Shown here: piece after piece, positions 7,723 to 16,571 of the stretch
Layout: each line of letters begins with the position of its first letter
How positions within the stretch are numbered: position 1 is the stretch's first letter
DNA from: Pseudolysobacter sp964466115
GTDB lineage: Bacteria > Pseudomonadota > Gammaproteobacteria > Xanthomonadales > Rhodanobacteraceae
Direction: 5' to 3'
Length of the DNA stretch: 64,000 nucleotides
Assembly (NCBI GenBank): GCA_964466115.1
Contig: CAYXMH010000016.1
Location: forward strand, 1 to 64,000
Program-made: the position numbers and the translations under genes
The notes under the pieces: generated by a model
What the model was told of the DNA's origin: nothing
Database searches by the model: none
The model's input: only the letters and a program-made list of their open reading frames with translations

Positions 7723-10700
7723 ATGAAACTGCACGACGACATCGACTTCACTACGCTTAACTGGGTCAAGCAGGAGCTTGATGAAACCCTGATGCAGGCG
7801 CGTCAGGCGCTGGAAGCGTACGTCGAAGATCCAGCCGACTCGAGCCTGATGCGCTTTTGCGCCACTTACCTGCATCAAGTGCAGGGCACTCTGCGCATGG
7901 TCGAGCTTTACGGCGCGGCGATGGTGGTCGAGGAAATGGAACGCGTGGCGTTGGCACTGCTAGAAGGTGTGATTAAACCGCAAGACGATACCTATTCCGT
8001 GCTGATGCGCGGTATTGTGCAGTTGCCCGACTACCTCGAGCGCCTGCAAAGCGGCCACAAGGACATTCCGATTGTCTTGTTGCCGTTATTAAACGATCTG
8101 CGCGCCTGCCGCGGCGAAAAATTGCTGACCGAATCGGTTCTATTCGCGCCCGACCTCACAGCGCCACTGCCAGCGCATATTGCCGCTGATCAACCACCGG
8201 TCTCGGCCGCGGAACTTAAAAGCCAGGCCGGCAAATTGCGCGTTGCTTTTCAGGTGGCGTTGTTGAAATGGTTTCGTGCAGAGAAGGCGAATGAGCATTT
8301 GGATCGCCTCAATGCGGTGTTGCAGCGGTTGCTCGGCCTTAGTCGCGAAGAGGAAACCCGGCGGCTATGGTGGATCACCGCCGCGGTGCTTGAAGCCGTA
8401 CAAGCGGGCGGCTTAGAGGCGAGCGTTGCGGTTAAGCTTCTGATTGGAAAAGTGGATCGGGAAATTAAGCGTCTGGTTGATTCGGGTGAGTCCGATTTTA
8501 AAGAAACGCCCCCGCGCGAGCTCACCAAGAATCTCCTCTATTACATTGCCCATTCAAGCATCGGCGGACCGCGTGTTGACGAGGTCCGGCAGCTGTACAA
8601 ATTATCGACGTTGCTGCCGAGCCAGAAAGAGCTCGACCACGCCAAGGGCTCCATTTCCGGGCACAACCGCACGTTGCTCGATACCGTTTCCAAGGCGATC
8701 AAGGAAGACCTGCTGCGCGTGAAAGAGGCTTTGGATATCTTTTTGCGCGCCCACGATACCGATCCGGCCGAGCTGCTTGCGCAAGTGGATGTGCTGGATC
8801 GCGTCGGCGACACGCTGGGCATGCTCGGGCTTGGCGTGCCGCGGCGCGTGGTGTTGGAGCAGCGCGAGATTGTCGAGCAGATCGCCAACAAAACGCACGC
8901 CACCGACGAAAGCACATTACTCGATGTTGCTGGCGCCTTGTTGTACGTGGAGGCATCGCTCGATGACCACATCGACCGTTTAGGCGCGAGCGTGACCGAG
9001 GACGTGGGTCAAGACTTAAGCATGGAGCTGCCCAAAGCCGAAGTGCGCAAGATCTTGGATGCGCTGATGAATGAGGCGGCAGTCAACATCGCCCAAGCCA
9101 AACAGGACATTGTTGCTTTTATCGAATCGCCGTGGGACCACGCGCGGATGGAGTCGATCCCGCGGTTGTTGGAGGAGATCTCCGGTGCCTTGCGCATGCT
9201 GGCTCTGTCCGAGCCGGCGCAGTTAATGACGGGCATTATTCGCTTTGTGGAAGTTGAGTTATTGCGGCATCGGCGTGTGCCCACCGTAGAGCAGATGGAT
9301 CACTTGGCCGATGCATTGGCCTCGATCGAATACTACTTGGAAGCGACGCAAGAACAACGCGGGGGACGTGAGAAAATTCTTGCCGTGACCCGACAAAGCT
9401 TACAGGCGTTGGGTTACTGGCCTGTGCCGGATGACGATGGCGGAGGTAGGGCACCGCTTGACAGGCCAAGCCCGGAAAATACGCCGCCTGCAATGGCGAA
9501 GGTTTCTGCGACACCCGCGCCGACAGGCACCTTGAACGTACCGAGCGGCACGACGGTTTCATTGGGCGAACGTCAGGTGTCTGCGGCGCCATCCGATTCG
9601 TTTGCGAATTCCGATTTAGGCATGGAGGGTGATAACCATTATCCCAGCTGGGGTGAGCATTTACCGACTACCGGCAGCGATAGTTTGCGCATCCCATCCG
9701 AAAGCGGTGACGACTTGGGCACCGAACTGCCGAGCATGGAGCTCACCTCCGATAGTGATCTGGATGCGTTTATCGCGAATGTTGGGTCTGAGGCAAAGGA
9801 AACGCGGGCCTCCGCGGTGGTACGAACCCTAACACCGAAGGAAACCCCCGCACCGGTTGAGGCGGCCGTAGATGCCGGGTTTCAGAATTTGCCTTCGGAT
9901 GACATCGATGAAGAAATTCGCGAAGTCTTTATCGAAGAGGTTCAGGAGGAGATCAATAATCTCGCCGCTTATCTACCGCTATGGCAGGAAGACCTGCAAG
10001 ATTTCGAAAAACTCAAGCCGATCCGGCGCTCCTTTCATACCTTGAAAGGTTCGGGGCGGCTGGTAGGGGCGCTGGCTCTCGGGGAGTTCAGCTGGAAAAT
10101 TGAAAACATGCTGAATCGGGTGTTGGACAAATCCATCGAAGCAAGTCCTGCGTTGGTGACGCTGGTTCAGCAAGCAATGGATGCTTTGCCGGAACTCTTG
10201 GCCGGCTTGCGTGGGCAGGGTTCGCTTAAGACGAATATTGGCGGCATGATGGCGATAGCCGACAAGCTTGCCCGAGGGGAAATCGCTTGGCTTGAGTCCC
10301 AGCCGTTAACGACTTCGAAAGCGATTGTCGGTGAAAGCGCTCCGCTTGAGACGGCAATGGTGGCGGATGCCTCAGATACCAGCGCAAATGAGTTTGACCT
10401 TGGCGTGAATGACGCCATCGACGGCTCCGAGATTACGCAGCAAATCGCCACACCCGAGCAGGTCATCGCTGAGCTTACCGGCGATAGTGACGTCGAGTCC
10501 GCTTGGCAGGCGATGGGCTCGTTATCCAGCATTGATCCGGTACTGTTCGATATTTTGCGCAGTGAAGTGACCACGCATCTTGCTATCGTCGATACGTTTC
10601 TTGCAGACGCCAGAGCGGCCCCGCTACCCATTACGGAACCCTTATTGCGCGCCGTACATACATTGAACGGGGCGATTGCGATGGTCGATATTCCCGTGAT

Positions 10701-13700
10701 AGGGCAAGTGCTGGCCCCATTGGAAGGCTATGTCAAACGGCTGCGGGCGGGTGGGGCCGCGATCGATACCGTCGGCATACAAGCATTGGAAGAAGCATCG
10801 GCGTTGGTGAAGCTGGTAATCGGGGCTTTGGAAAGCGCGCAACCGCAATTACCGAATTCCGATGATCTGGCCCGGAGGATTTCGTTGTTGCGGGATGCCT
10901 TGCCGGAACCGGAGCTCGCACACACGTTGTTTGGGGAGGTTGTGGCGAGCGAACCCACGTCAATGCCCGAGCCCCCTCTGTCGACAGTGCAGGTGCAAAG
11001 CGCCTGGCAGCAGGATGCGGACTTCCTCTCGGCGGTCGGCGCTGAGCCTTCCGCCTCCACCGATGACGATGAATTGCTGGCGGCACTGGAAGCGCTCGAG
11101 CGTGCGCATCCCTCGCAAGAGGCGCCAACCACGAATACCACCGAGTTCAGTTCCGATGCGGGTGTTAGTGCCGATGATTTAACCGCCGCCTGGGTGCGCG
11201 AGTTGGAAGCGCAAGAAAACAGCGCTCGACGCACCGAGATCACCTCATCACCGCTGGAGGATACGCAATCCGTTCCTGCGATGGACTCTGTGCAGCTTAA
11301 GCAAACAGAAAACACAGCAGAGCCGCAATTGCCATTGGCGATGCAGCTGCAGGCGGCCATTTTTGCTCCTGCGCCAGCGAGTGAATTGAGCGATTCGGAT
11401 TACCAAAGTTTAGAACAAGCAGCCCATCTTCACCGCGCTGATGCAGACGTAAAAGACGTGGATGAAACCGCAACACCGTTACCCGACCTTCCGCAATTGC
11501 CGCCGATCGCGGAGGACCCGCATCCAGAAGGCAAATTGGATTTGCCGGACCTTGACCAGGATTTGCTGGAGATTTTCGTCCAGGAAGGCACCGATATCTT
11601 GGATCATACCGATGCCCTAATTGCCGGTTTGCGCGATGCCCCACAGGATCGTGATCGGGTCAGCGGATTGCAGCGCGATCTGCATACGCTAAAAGGCGGC
11701 GCGCACATGGCGGGGTTGACGCCGATTGGCGATTTGAGCCATGCCATGGAATCGTTGCTGGAGGCGATCAGCGAAAATCGCCGCAGTATGGATCGATCGG
11801 TCGTCGAGTCGCTGGAGCGCGGGTTTGATCGCTTGCACGAGATGGTGCAGCGCGTTGCGCGACGCCAGCTCATCGCCATGCCGCTCAACGCCATTGCGCG
11901 CTTTGAAGGATTGGTGTCTGGGCATTTGCCAGAACCAGAAGCGCCCGCGCCCGCGGATCAACTTGCGCAGCCGATTAAGTCCATTGCCCCGGCGCCTGTG
12001 GCTAAGCCGATATCGCCACCCCGTCCGGTGCGGCCGCCACTGCGCCAAACGGTAGTGGAGGAAGAAGACACCGCACGCGCACCGCAAGAAATGATCCGCG
12101 TCCGTTCTGAATTGCTCGATTCGTTGGTCAATTATGCCGGTGAGGTGTCGATTTACCGGTCGCGCCTGGAGCAGCAGATCTCGACATTCCGTTTCAATCT
12201 GGTCGAGTTTGAAACCACCGTTAGCCGTTTGCGCGATCAGCTGCGCAAATTGGAAATTGAAACAGAAGCACAAATTTTATCTCGATTCCAGCGCGAGGCC
12301 GATTCCACCGAATCGACCTTCGATCCACTGGAATTGGATCGTTTTTCGCAATTGCAGCAGTTGTCGCGCGCGTTGGCCGAATCGGTGTCGGACTTGGTTT
12401 CGATTCAAGGATTGCTGGACGACTTAACGCGGCAATCGGAATCGCTTTTGTTACAACAATCGCGCGTAAACTCCGATTTACAAGAGGGCCTCATGCGCAC
12501 CCGCATGGTGCCGTTTGATTCGTTGGTGCCGAGTTTGCGCCGAACCTTGCGCCAGGCGGCCAGTGAGCTTGGTAAACGCGCTCAAATCAAGGTGGAAGGC
12601 GCGCAAGGCGAAATGGATCGTAACTTGCTCGAGCGCATGAAAGCCCCGTTTGAGCATATGTTGCGTAACGCATTGGCGCACGGCATTGAATCGCCCGAGG
12701 AGCGGCTGGCCATCGGTAAACCGGCTGAGGGTACGGTTAACATTGCCGTCAGCCGCGAAGCCACCGAAGTGGTTTTGCGCCTATCGGACGATGGCCGCGG
12801 TATGGACCGCGATGCCATTCGCAAAAAAGCGATCGAACGCGGTTTGATGCATGCGGATGCCAAGCTGTCCGACCGCGATCTGTTCAGTTTCGTCATTGAA
12901 ACGGGCTTTTCAACCGCCGACAAAATCACCCAATTATCCGGGCGCGGTGTGGGCATGGACGTGGTGCACAACGAGATCAAGCAGCTCGGCGGTTCGCTGG
13001 CGATTGACTCAATCCCTGGCAAAGGCACCACCTTCACGATTCGCTTGCCATTTACCTTGGCGGTTACTCAGGCCATTTTGGTGCGTCTTGGCGATTACAT
13101 CTACGCCATCCCAATGTCGTCCGTCTTAGGGGTCGTGCGTATATCCAAAGACGATCTGGATAAACGCATGGCGCTTCCCAATCCGACCTACACCTACGCC
13201 GGTGAAGAGTTTCTTATTTATGAATTGTGGCAATTGCTCAATGTATCCCCGGGGCGCGTGATTGAAGAGCAGCAGCTGCCATTGCTAATGACGCGCACCG
13301 GCGATCAACGTGCCGCGGTACGGATTGACAGCGTAATTGGTTCGCGTGAAGTGGTGGTGAAATCGGTTGGGCCGCAGATCAGTTCCGTTCCCGGCATCTT
13401 TGGCGCCACCATCATGGGCGATGGCTCGGTGGTGATGATTTTGGACTTGGCGCCGTTGGTGCGCCGTAACGCGGCGCTACGCCTGCGCATTGAAAGTGGC
13501 GAGGAAGTGGAGTTACCAGCGCCGCCGCCGGTGATGGCGTCCTTAAGTATGCCCAAACGCCAACCCTTGGTAATGGTGGTGGATGATTCGATTACCATGC
13601 GTAAGGTCACCACTCGTGTGCTCGAGCGCAACGAAATGGATGTGGTCACTGCAAAAGACGGGTTGGATGCGGTTGAAAAATTGCAGGAAAAAATTCCGGA

Positions 13701-13941
13701 CTTAATGCTGCTTGACATCGAAATGCCGCGCATGGACGGATATGAGTTGGCCACCTATATGAAAAACGACCCGCGCCTGCGGATGGTGCCAATCATTATG
13801 ATTTCCTCGCGTACCGGTGAAAAACATCGTCAGCGGGCACTGGAAATTGGTGTTGAACGATTCCTAGGCAAACCTTATCAAGAAGCGGATTTACTGCAAA
13901 ATGTGCAGGAAACGCTAAAGGTGAACCGTGTCGAACCGTGA
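7723..13941 (+). CDS. chpA: ChpA/PilL hybrid CheA-type kinase with multiple Hpt domains
   Basis: A 2072-residue hub kinase of the Chp system. Hpt-like modules with the histidine visible lie at H51 (YLHQVQGTLRM), H772 (HTLKGSG), H979 (HTLNGA) and H1321 (HTLKGGA); a further module near residue 475 lacks the histidine. Acidic, low-complexity linkers separate them. A CheA core follows: coiled-coil dimerisation region (about 1455-1600), HATPase with N box FEHMLRNALAHGIE (about 1640), DDGRGMD and SGRGVGMDVV, a CheW-like domain, and a C-terminal receiver with phospho-acceptor D1998 (LLDIEMPRMDG). Pseudomonas ChpA is about 2470 residues with eight phosphotransfer modules, so this form is reduced. The H979 module has Asn instead of the usual Lys after HTL and may be degenerate. 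Overlaps chpB by 14 bp. Confidence 0.95.
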   Translation: MKLHDDIDFTTLNWVKQELDETLMQARQALEAYVEDPADSSLMRFCATYLHQVQGTLRMVELYGAAMVVEEMERVALALLEGVIKPQDDTYSVLMRGIVQLPDYLERLQSGHKDIPIVLLPLLNDLRACRGEKLLTESVLFAPDLTAPLPAHIAADQPPVSAAELKSQAGKLRVAFQVALLKWFRAEKANEHLDRLNAVLQRLLGLSREEETRRLWWITAAVLEAVQAGGLEASVAVKLLIGKVDREIKRLVDSGESDFKETPPRELTKNLLYYIAHSSIGGPRVDEVRQLYKLSTLLPSQKELDHAKGSISGHNRTLLDTVSKAIKEDLLRVKEALDIFLRAHDTDPAELLAQVDVLDRVGDTLGMLGLGVPRRVVLEQREIVEQIANKTHATDESTLLDVAGALLYVEASLDDHIDRLGASVTEDVGQDLSMELPKAEVRKILDALMNEAAVNIAQAKQDIVAFIESPWDHARMESIPRLLEEISGALRMLALSEPAQLMTGIIRFVEVELLRHRRVPTVEQMDHLADALASIEYYLEATQEQRGGREKILAVTRQSLQALGYWPVPDDDGGGRAPLDRPSPENTPPAMAKVSATPAPTGTLNVPSGTTVSLGERQVSAAPSDSFANSDLGMEGDNHYPSWGEHLPTTGSDSLRIPSESGDDLGTELPSMELTSDSDLDAFIANVGSEAKETRASAVVRTLTPKETPAPVEAAVDAGFQNLPSDDIDEEIREVFIEEVQEEINNLAAYLPLWQEDLQDFEKLKPIRRSFHTLKGSGRLVGALALGEFSWKIENMLNRVLDKSIEASPALVTLVQQAMDALPELLAGLRGQGSLKTNIGGMMAIADKLARGEIAWLESQPLTTSKAIVGESAPLETAMVADASDTSANEFDLGVNDAIDGSEITQQIATPEQVIAELTGDSDVESAWQAMGSLSSIDPVLFDILRSEVTTHLAIVDTFLADARAAPLPITEPLLRAVHTLNGAIAMVDIPVIGQVLAPLEGYVKRLRAGGAAIDTVGIQALEEASALVKLVIGALESAQPQLPNSDDLARRISLLRDALPEPELAHTLFGEVVASEPTSMPEPPLSTVQVQSAWQQDADFLSAVGAEPSASTDDDELLAALEALERAHPSQEAPTTNTTEFSSDAGVSADDLTAAWVRELEAQENSARRTEITSSPLEDTQSVPAMDSVQLKQTENTAEPQLPLAMQLQAAIFAPAPASELSDSDYQSLEQAAHLHRADADVKDVDETATPLPDLPQLPPIAEDPHPEGKLDLPDLDQDLLEIFVQEGTDILDHTDALIAGLRDAPQDRDRVSGLQRDLHTLKGGAHMAGLTPIGDLSHAMESLLEAISENRRSMDRSVVESLERGFDRLHEMVQRVARRQLIAMPLNAIARFEGLVSGHLPEPEAPAPADQLAQPIKSIAPAPVAKPISPPRPVRPPLRQTVVEEEDTARAPQEMIRVRSELLDSLVNYAGEVSIYRSRLEQQISTFRFNLVEFETTVSRLRDQLRKLEIETEAQILSRFQREADSTESTFDPLELDRFSQLQQLSRALAESVSDLVSIQGLLDDLTRQSESLLLQQSRVNSDLQEGLMRTRMVPFDSLVPSLRRTLRQAASELGKRAQIKVEGAQGEMDRNLLERMKAPFEHMLRNALAHGIESPEERLAIGKPAEGTVNIAVSREATEVVLRLSDDGRGMDRDAIRKKAIERGLMHADAKLSDRDLFSFVIETGFSTADKITQLSGRGVGMDVVHNEIKQLGGSLAIDSIPGKGTTFTIRLPFTLAVTQAILVRLGDYIYAIPMSSVLGVVRISKDDLDKRMALPNPTYTYAGEEFLIYELWQLLNVSPGRVIEEQQLPLLMTRTGDQRAAVRIDSVIGSREVVVKSVGPQISSVPGIFGATIMGDGSVVMILDLAPLVRRNAALRLRIESGEEVELPAPPPVMASLSMPKRQPLVMVVDDSITMRKVTTRVLERNEMDVVTAKDGLDAVEKLQEKIPDLMLLDIEMPRMDGYELATYMKNDPRLRMVPIIMISSRTGEKHRQRALEIGVERFLGKPYQEADLLQNVQETLKVNRVEP

Positions 13942-15880
13942 GGCCAACGATACGGTCGCTGTCGCGTTGCTGTATCAGAACAGTCAGCTCGGGGGGCATC
14001 TTAAAGATGCGTTAAATGAGCTGGGCGCCAAAGTGGTGTACGAGGCGCTGGCCGCTGATCTGGATCTCGATACGCTGCAGCATTCGGGTGCTGGCGTCGT
14101 TGTTGTGAATCTCGATGCCGAAACCGATACCAATATCGATCACGTTTACGATCTGCTCGACACCGGAGATTTCTCCGTGGTGTTCAACGATGCGGCAGCT
14201 TCCGCACCCCTAAAAGGCTGGGATCACGCACGTTGGGCGCGGCATCTTGCCGCCAAGATTCTAAAACGGCCGGAAGTGGTAAGCCCGCCGCGCCCACCTG
14301 GCGCACAAGCGGTACCAACGCCAGTGCAAAAATCGATGGCGGCTATCCCCGACTTCGGGATGGAACCGGTGGTGGCGCCGCCCGCTGTCAGCGATGCAGC
14401 AGCGATGCGAGCAGACGCGCTTTCACTAGCACCTTCCGAACCCGTCGTCTTGCCATCGGTACAGGAAGATGCCATCGATCTTGGCGGCATGCCGGTTGAG
14501 GCATTCACGCACATTAGCGATACGCTGCTGAATGACGCTACGCCCGCGTTAGAGCGCGAAGATGAATTTGATTTCGGTTCGGCCTTGGAAGACCAGGCGC
14601 ATGAGTTTGAGGCGGGACACCCGGAATTGACCTTGGCCGACGATGAACTCGCAAACCAAAATTTTGAGCGTGGTTTTGCCCATGAGATTGAAGCGTTATT
14701 CGCTCAAACCGACGAACCCATTACTGAGCAAGCGGAATTTGCGACCAGCCCAGCGCAGGAACTTAAACCCGCGCTTGATGAGCATTGGCAGACCTTTTCG
14801 GATGAGGACCAGGAGCCGGTACTCGGTACGCTGACTATTATCGGTAGCGGCGTCTCCCCGGAAAAAGAGGAAGCCGACATTCCGCTCACCCTCGATTTGG
14901 TGGATCAAGCAGCGGCTGAAGTGCCTATTTCGCGTGATACTAAGTTGTTCATGTCGGAGACATCGGCCAAAGCGGCGCCGTCGGATGCAGATATTATCCT
15001 GCCACCCGACTGGCTGCTTGAGCCCTTGGAAGAGGGCGAGGCGCCGGCCCCAGCTAAACCAACCGCGACAGGCGCCAACGCCGATTTTGGTATTGAGAGG
15101 ATTTCCGCCGGGGAGTTTCTTGCCCCAGTGGTGGAGGAAACGGCAAAACACAGTCCAGCATTGCCTGAGCCCTCGTTTGATTTAGAGCTGATGCCCTTGG
15201 AAGAGGCCATGGCGCCAGAGGTAAGTTATGAGAGCGAGTCCTGGCTCGATTCACCAGCAAAGGTCGTTGCTCCGCAAAAACCCATGGTAAGACCGGATCC
15301 GCCTTCGGCTAACATCCAGCACGTTTTTGTATTGTGCGCTTCCATTGGCGGACCTGAAGCGGTGCGTGAGTTCTTAAGTGCGCTTCCGCCGCGGTTTCCC
15401 GCTTTATTTGTGCTGGCTCAGCATATGAGCGAAGAGTTTCTCGAAATGATGGCGGCGCAATTGGCGAAAACAACACCGTTGACCGTGCGCACCCCAAGCC
15501 ACGGGGAACGCGTGGGCCATGGAGATATTCTGGTAGTGCCCACAACGCGACGGTTGCAGGTGGATGTCGACGGTGTGGTGGTGTTGTCGCAGTTACTTGA
15601 AATACCATCCGCCAGTCCATCGATAGGCCTGGTATTGCACGATATGGCGGATGCTTTTGGCGCCAAAGTCGGTGCAATTGTTTTTTCTGGTATGGCGCCC
15701 GATGCGGTCGAGGGTTGCCAACACATTGCCGATCGGGGTGGATTGGTCTGGGCGCAAGATCCCAGTACCTGCGTGTTAAGCTCAATGGTCGACGAGGCGC
15801 GTGCGGCGGGTGTGGTGAATTTTATCGGTACGCCGGCGCAACTGGCGAAAAATTTGATTGCGCAAGCGAAGCAATGGTAG
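13928..15880 (+). CDS. chpB: ChpB, CheB-type methylesterase with degenerate N-terminus
   Basis: 650 residues. The C-terminal ~190 residues are a CheB methylesterase: catalytic Ser in CASIGGPEAV, His in LAQHMSEEF and Asp in FSGMAPDAVEG are all in place, so PilJ glutamates could be demethylated or deamidated. The N-terminal ~115 residues resemble a receiver-like fold but lack a clear acidic pocket, and a ~350-residue acidic, Ala/Pro/Glu-rich linker separates them. GTG start at 13928 overlaps the end of chpA, with AAGGTGAA upstream. The esterase is kept although the matching methyltransferase pilK is missing from the operon. Confidence 0.88.
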   Translation: MSNREANDTVAVALLYQNSQLGGHLKDALNELGAKVVYEALAADLDLDTLQHSGAGVVVVNLDAETDTNIDHVYDLLDTGDFSVVFNDAAASAPLKGWDHARWARHLAAKILKRPEVVSPPRPPGAQAVPTPVQKSMAAIPDFGMEPVVAPPAVSDAAAMRADALSLAPSEPVVLPSVQEDAIDLGGMPVEAFTHISDTLLNDATPALEREDEFDFGSALEDQAHEFEAGHPELTLADDELANQNFERGFAHEIEALFAQTDEPITEQAEFATSPAQELKPALDEHWQTFSDEDQEPVLGTLTIIGSGVSPEKEEADIPLTLDLVDQAAAEVPISRDTKLFMSETSAKAAPSDADIILPPDWLLEPLEEGEAPAPAKPTATGANADFGIERISAGEFLAPVVEETAKHSPALPEPSFDLELMPLEEAMAPEVSYESESWLDSPAKVVAPQKPMVRPDPPSANIQHVFVLCASIGGPEAVREFLSALPPRFPALFVLAQHMSEEFLEMMAAQLAKTTPLTVRTPSHGERVGHGDILVVPTTRRLQVDVDGVVVLSQLLEIPSASPSIGLVLHDMADAFGAKVGAIVFSGMAPDAVEGCQHIADRGGLVWAQDPSTCVLSSMVDEARAAGVVNFIGTPAQLAKNLIAQAKQW

Positions 15881-15910
15881 TAGCGCAGACGTTAGCGGCG
15901 AGGTGGCATT

Positions 15911-16378
15911 ATGGGTGAACTAAGTACACGCGAAATCCGCGGCGTTATGATTCCGATAACCGGGGGGCGGGTGCTATTGCCCAATGCAACGGTGGCTGAG
16001 GTCATTACCTATTCCACGCCGGAACAAATCCCAGACGCACCGGTTTGGTTGCTTGGCAAGTTGGCGTGGCGTGGCTGGCGATTGCCCTTATTCTCCTTCT
16101 CCATGTTGACCGGAAAGGCGAAAAGCGAGACTTACACCAACGCCAAAGTCACGGTGTTAAAAGCGCTGGGTGGTAATGCCAAAATGCCGTTTTTCGCGAT
16201 GCTTTCGCAAGGGTTTCCGCGGTTGACTACCATCACTCCTGATCTGTTAATCCCAACGGGTGATCAGCACGAGCATCCGGTTGGAGTTCAGGCGCAAGTG
16301 TTGGTGCGCGATGATCAAGCCTTCATTCCCGATATTGGCACGGTAGAGGCCATGATAGCGCAGGCCATGGGCGCTTAG
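15911..16378 (+). CDS. chpC: ChpC, second CheW-like adaptor
   Basis: A 155-residue CheW-family protein closing the Chp operon. Recognisable strands are GVMIPITGGRVLLPNATVAE at the start, LLGKLAWRGWRLPLFSF in the middle (equivalent to the CheW V-x-x-W-R-G segment) and QAQVLVRDDQAFIPDI near the end. Divergent from classical CheW but in the same position and size as Pseudomonas ChpC, which feeds additional receptors into ChpA. 30 bp after chpB; AGGTGG lies upstream of the ATG. The stop codon is inside an inverted repeat that may end the transcript. Confidence 0.85.
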   Translation: MGELSTREIRGVMIPITGGRVLLPNATVAEVITYSTPEQIPDAPVWLLGKLAWRGWRLPLFSFSMLTGKAKSETYTNAKVTVLKALGGNAKMPFFAMLSQGFPRLTTITPDLLIPTGDQHEHPVGVQAQVLVRDDQAFIPDIGTVEAMIAQAMGA

Positions 16379-16400
16379 CGTGCGGTAGATTTAAGCGCCC
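16369..16400 (+). terminator. Inverted repeat at the end of the chp operon
   Basis: A perfect 9-bp repeat, GGGCGCTTA at 16369-16377 and TAAGCGCCC at 16392-16400, with a 14-nt loop, overlapping the chpC stop codon. No U-run follows on the plus strand (AAAAG does), so it is not a canonical intrinsic terminator; it could stabilise the 3' end. Confidence 0.4.
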
Positions 16401-16571
16401 AAAAGTGCGGCACATTCGGTTATGTTGAAGTACCCTTGCCGATGCGGTATTGCAATACAATGAGACGTTACACATACCTTAATCGCGCTCGGTGGTTTTG
16501 TCGGCGCATCTCAGCCCACTTTTAAAACCGGGTTATCAGTCCTGCCCTCTCGTTTGAGTTCAACACAAATT

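Noticed and set aside
16430..16461. Promoter TTGCCG/TACAAT before the C25 peptidase gene
   Set aside because: The spacer is only 14 bases; the -10-like TACAAT alone is not enough evidence.
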